From contig CAYYNQ010000084.1 in assembly GCA_964473105.1 (NCBI GenBank), positions 1 through 6,776 of the forward strand: a stretch of DNA of 6,776 nucleotides, in the 5' to 3' direction. The notes under the pieces are model-generated. The model did not search any database. It was not told the origin of the DNA and was given only the letters and a program-made list of their open reading frames with translations. This DNA comes from CAYYNQ01 sp964473105 (GTDB lineage Bacteria > Sumerlaeota > Sumerlaeia > MVZB01). Positions within the stretch are counted from its first letter, which is position 1. Each line of letters opens with the position of its first letter. Positions 4,812-6,776 of this stretch are shown piece after piece. The translations under genes and the position numbers were made by a program.

Positions 4812-6056
4812 ATGATTTCAGACAAAAAAACCCCGAAAGTCCAAAAATCGGGGTTCGCACGGTTCCGTATGGCACCGTCCATCCTGCGTGGAGTCGAGGC
4901 CGCCGGTTTCGATGAACCTCGGCCGATTCAGGCCGCCACCATCCCCGCTGGCCTCGAGGGCCGGGACATCCTGGGCCTGGCCCAGACCGGCACGGGCAAG
5001 ACCGCGGCTTTTGCGCTGCCCATTCTTGAGCGGTTGCTTGGCGATAAATCCCGCAAAATCCGGGCGCTGATTCTCGCGCCAACCCGTGAACTGGCGCGAC
5101 AGATCGACGCCGAAATCCGGCTGCTGGCAAAATTCACACGTATACGCACGACAACAGTTTTTGGCGGGGTGCCAATGAACGGCCAGATCAGGGCACTTGC
5201 CGCCAAACCCCAAATCGTCGTCGCCTGCCCCGGACGACTGCTCGATCTCCATGGCCGTCAAGCCGTGGACCTGTCCGGCGTCACAACCGTCGTGCTTGAC
5301 GAAACCGATCACATGCTCGACATGGGTTTTCTGCCCGACATACGACGAATCCTCAAGCTGCTACCCGCCGGTCGCCAGAACCTGATGTTCTCGGCAACCA
5401 TGCCGCGCGAAATCCGCACCCTCGCCGAACGTATCCTGCGTAAACCATATGTGGTCGACTTGAATGAATCCAAACCCCCCGAGACAATCGAGCATGCCCT
5501 GTATCCCGTTGCCGAAAAAACCAAACTGGAACTGCTTGAACACCTGTTTTCCGAACACGGGTTCGTCTCGGCCATTGTTTTCACCCGGACGAAACACAGG
5601 GCCAAACGCATCGCCGGCAGGCTTATCCGTTCGGGCTGGCGCGCCGTCGCGCTGCAGGGCAACATGAGCCAGGGCCAGCGTGACCGTGCCATGAAAGGTT
5701 TTCGCGAGGGCCGTTCCGATATCCTTGTCGCGACCGACATCGCCTCGCGCGGCATCGACGTGGCCGACATCTCCCATGTCGTCAACTTCGATATCCCCAA
5801 CTCACCCGCTGCCTACACACACCGGATCGGGCGGACAGGCCGAGCCGAACGCCAGGGCAAGGCCGTGACCTTCGTCACGCTCCAAGATCGCTCCGCGGTC
5901 CTGGCGATCGAGCGCAAGATCGGCGGAGAGATTCCACGTCGAATCGTCAAGGGCTTTGAAGACGTCACGCCGTTCGACGAGCCGCAGAGCCGGCCCATGC
6001 CAACGCCGCGCAAGAGATTCCGATCGCGCCGGTCCCGGTCACGTTGGTCAACCTGA
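4812..6056 (+). CDS. RhlE-like DEAD-box ATP-dependent RNA helicase with DETD motif II
   Basis: The 414-residue protein carries all the core motifs of superfamily 2 DEAD-box helicases. These are the Q motif with Gln40 (PRPIQ), Walker A AQTGTGKT (57-64), PTRELA (90-95), GG (118-119), CPGRL (139-143), motif II DETD (163-166), SAT (194-196), AIVFTRT (254-260), VATDIASRGIDV (306-317) and HRIGRTGR (337-344). The MLDMGFLPDIRRIL run after motif II is typical of the RhlE branch. The protein should unwind short RNA duplexes in the cytoplasm, in ribosome assembly, RNA decay or cold adaptation. A short basic tail (RKRFRSRRSRSRW) replaces a longer C-terminal domain and may add RNA affinity. Motif II has Thr for Ala and is followed by His for the usual Arg; both ATP-contacting acids are kept. 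The start at 4812 rests on the SD. It is the only long plus-strand gene here and appears to be monocistronic. Confidence 0.95.
   Translation: MISDKKTPKVQKSGFARFRMAPSILRGVEAAGFDEPRPIQAATIPAGLEGRDILGLAQTGTGKTAAFALPILERLLGDKSRKIRALILAPTRELARQIDAEIRLLAKFTRIRTTTVFGGVPMNGQIRALAAKPQIVVACPGRLLDLHGRQAVDLSGVTTVVLDETDHMLDMGFLPDIRRILKLLPAGRQNLMFSATMPREIRTLAERILRKPYVVDLNESKPPETIEHALYPVAEKTKLELLEHLFSEHGFVSAIVFTRTKHRAKRIAGRLIRSGWRAVALQGNMSQGQRDRAMKGFREGRSDILVATDIASRGIDVADISHVVNFDIPNSPAAYTHRIGRTGRAERQGKAVTFVTLQDRSAVLAIERKIGGEIPRRIVKGFEDVTPFDEPQSRPMPTPRKRFRSRRSRSRWST
4829..4855 (+). promoter_or_regulatory. Start-proximal hairpin inside the helicase coding region
   Basis: AACCCCGA (4829-4836) and TCGGGGTT (4848-4855) are perfect eight-base inverted repeats with an 11-base A-rich loop, beginning 17 bases after the start codon. 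In mRNA this stem would sit at the edge of the initiating ribosome. Together with the leader stems it could couple translation to RNA structure, possibly to the helicase itself. Confidence 0.35.
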
Positions 6057-6201
6057 CAGATCCCCGCGGTGCAGCCATCATCATGGGGAACGGGGGTTGA
6101 GCTTTTCTCAAATGACGGGCATACGACGGTGAAGAAACTGGATGTCTGGAAAATGGCCTCGATCTGGGTATGTGATTAAGAGATTCGCAATTGAGTGCCG
6201 A

Positions 6202-6223
6202 CAGGGGACCGTGTAGTCCCCTG
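6202..6223. repeat. Perfect 8-base inverted repeat
   Basis: CAGGGGAC (6202-6209) and GTCCCCTG (6216-6223) enclose a six-base loop. The strength suits a terminator stem between convergent genes, but A residues follow on the plus strand and no T-run follows on the minus strand. Confidence 0.4.
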
Positions 6224-6411
6224 CGATCATAAAAATGGTTCCTGACCATTCGCCAAGGCCTACGGTAACACCGTCTTTGATGCAATGGATGATCGCATGA
6301 CTGCCGTGCCCGTTTTTCCGGAGAAACCACCACTCCCGACACGGTCGGTGAACGTGCCAATCGCCAAACAACTTTCGCCAGCCGCCCAGTTGCAGGCACA
6401 ATGCCCCTAGG

Positions 6412-6525
6412 TTACCGGACCGGAAAGTTTACTGTCGGGATATAATCCCATACTTCAGCAAAGGCCCCGCAGGCAGAGATGCCTGCATCCACAATCTTGA
6501 TGGGTCTTTCAGAAAACAGCTTCAA
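6412..6525 (-). pseudogene. Short protein-like fragment downstream of the CHB_HEX_C gene
   Basis: A 37-codon frame from TTG 6525-6523 to TAA 6414-6412 reads LKLFSERPIKIVDAGISACG, then AFAEVWDYIPTVNFPVR. It is in the same frame as the upstream CHB_HEX_C gene, beyond that gene's TGA and an in-frame TAG. There is no SD. It could be a lost C-terminal extension or a remnant of another gene; I do not recognise a family. Confidence 0.22.
6469..6486. repeat. Perfect 7-base hairpin with GAGA loop
   Basis: GCAGGCA (6469-6475) and TGCCTGC (6480-6486) flank GAGA, a GNRA-type tetraloop on the plus strand. No T-run follows on either strand, so a simple terminator is unlikely. Confidence 0.4.
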
Positions 6526-6546
6526 CTAACAAGGATAGCACGATCG

Positions 6547-6776
6547 TCACTCATCACGACGCGGCTCGTAGTGGGTTGTATGATGCACACGAAACCCGTG
6601 CTCCCGAAAGTCAAGCGTCTTGATCGGTGTTTGCCTCCCATCCCAGAATCCCCGGGCCCTGATGATCACGGGAGGGTCGACATTGAAAGGTCTGGTGAAG
6701 CGCTGTGAATCCCGGGTTGGATCCGACCCATCCAGGGTATAATGAATGTCCGCCTTCCAGACAGGACTGCTCAGGC
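6547..6776 (-). CDS. C-terminal end of a protein with a chitobiase/beta-hexosaminidase C-terminal domain
   Basis: The last 75 codons of a gene entering from the right edge end at TGA 6549-6547. The readable part contains ADIHYTLDGSDPTRDSQRFT, then RPFNVDPPVIIRARGFWDG. This is the hallmark (I-x-YTxDGSxPT ... Y/F-xxPF ... V-I-x-A-x-x-x-x-G) of the CHB_HEX_C family, a small beta-sandwich found at the end of GH20 beta-hexosaminidases and, as an accessory module, in other exported glycosidases and surface proteins. The catalytic part is outside the window, so the enzyme class is open. After the domain comes a charged tail with several His (VHHTTHYEPRRDE). The protein is probably exported. Together with the deacetylase at the left edge it hints at use or remodelling of acetylated polysaccharides. 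Confidence 0.8.
   Translation of the reverse strand, partial: LSSPVWKADIHYTLDGSDPTRDSQRFTRPFNVDPPVIIRARGFWDGRQTPIKTLDFREHGFRVHHTTHYEPRRDE

Larger units (their letters stand above)
6057..6546. other. Region between convergent genes, weak ORF fragments only
   Basis: The 490 bases between the helicase and the CHB_HEX_C gene lack a convincing gene. A minus-strand frame at 6108-6431 (TTG start at 6401) reads like protein in part (EWWFLRKNGHGSHAIIHCIK and IFMIAGDYTV) but has no SD or recognised domain. A second minus fragment is at 6412-6525. No T-tailed terminator follows the helicase; a loose CCCCG/CGGGG pairing near 6062-6096 has a long loop. Two strong hairpins are at 6202-6223 and 6469-6486. 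Confidence 0.4.

Noticed and set aside
2388..6420. Near-identical 15-base sequence CCWAGGTTACCGGAC at 2388-2402 and 6406-6420
   Set aside because: Fourteen of fifteen matching bases is expected about once or twice by chance in a window this size counting both strands.

Overview
The window looks like chromosomal DNA from an uncultured, Gram-negative-type bacterium with fairly low coding density. The best lineage hints are a short type IV pilin-like protein with a stalk of the FLEAQ-x-RAKVSR kind, an export-signal-bearing DUF1579-like protein with a WVGDW block, and a NodB-type deacetylase with a signal peptide. This mix is familiar to me from Planctomycetes-like lineages and candidate phyla such as Sumerlaeota or Hydrogenedentota. 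That placement is inference, not proof. I see no tRNA, rRNA, CRISPR array, transposase or integron.

Layout: 1-195 (-) is the N-terminus of a secreted polysaccharide deacetylase, cut by the window edge. 611-802 (+) encodes a small CPXCG-type zinc-ribbon protein. 884-1423 (-) encodes a YgjV-family membrane protein. 1420-1723 (-) holds a decayed secreted or lipoprotein gene with a good promoter, a stop at codon 2 and several strong hairpins. 1887-2391 (-) is a cysteine-containing gene broken by a frameshift. 2394-2519 (-) is a 41-residue lysine-rich microprotein with a near-perfect Shine-Dalgarno (SD). 2718-3266 (-) encodes a secreted DUF1579-like protein. 3531-4151 (-) encodes a prepilin-like protein. 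4152-4811 is a long non-coding stretch containing the structured leader of a RhlE-like DEAD-box RNA helicase at 4812-6056 (+), whose motif II reads DETD. 6057-6546 holds weak ORF fragments. 6547-6776 (-) is the C-terminal end of a protein with a chitobiase/beta-hexosaminidase C-terminal domain, cut by the window edge.

The genes do not form one pathway. Several products face the envelope or outside: deacetylase, CHB_HEX_C protein, pilin-like protein, DUF1579-like protein and YgjV. The two edge genes suggest polysaccharide processing. Most minus-strand genes are separated by gaps with their own SD sites, so they are probably separate transcription units. The region from about 1420 to 2391 is unusually rich in broken frames. 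I found no convincing new multi-gene system. The items most worth checking are the microprotein, the two broken genes, the palindromic divergent promoter at 3315-3361, and the hairpins around the helicase start.
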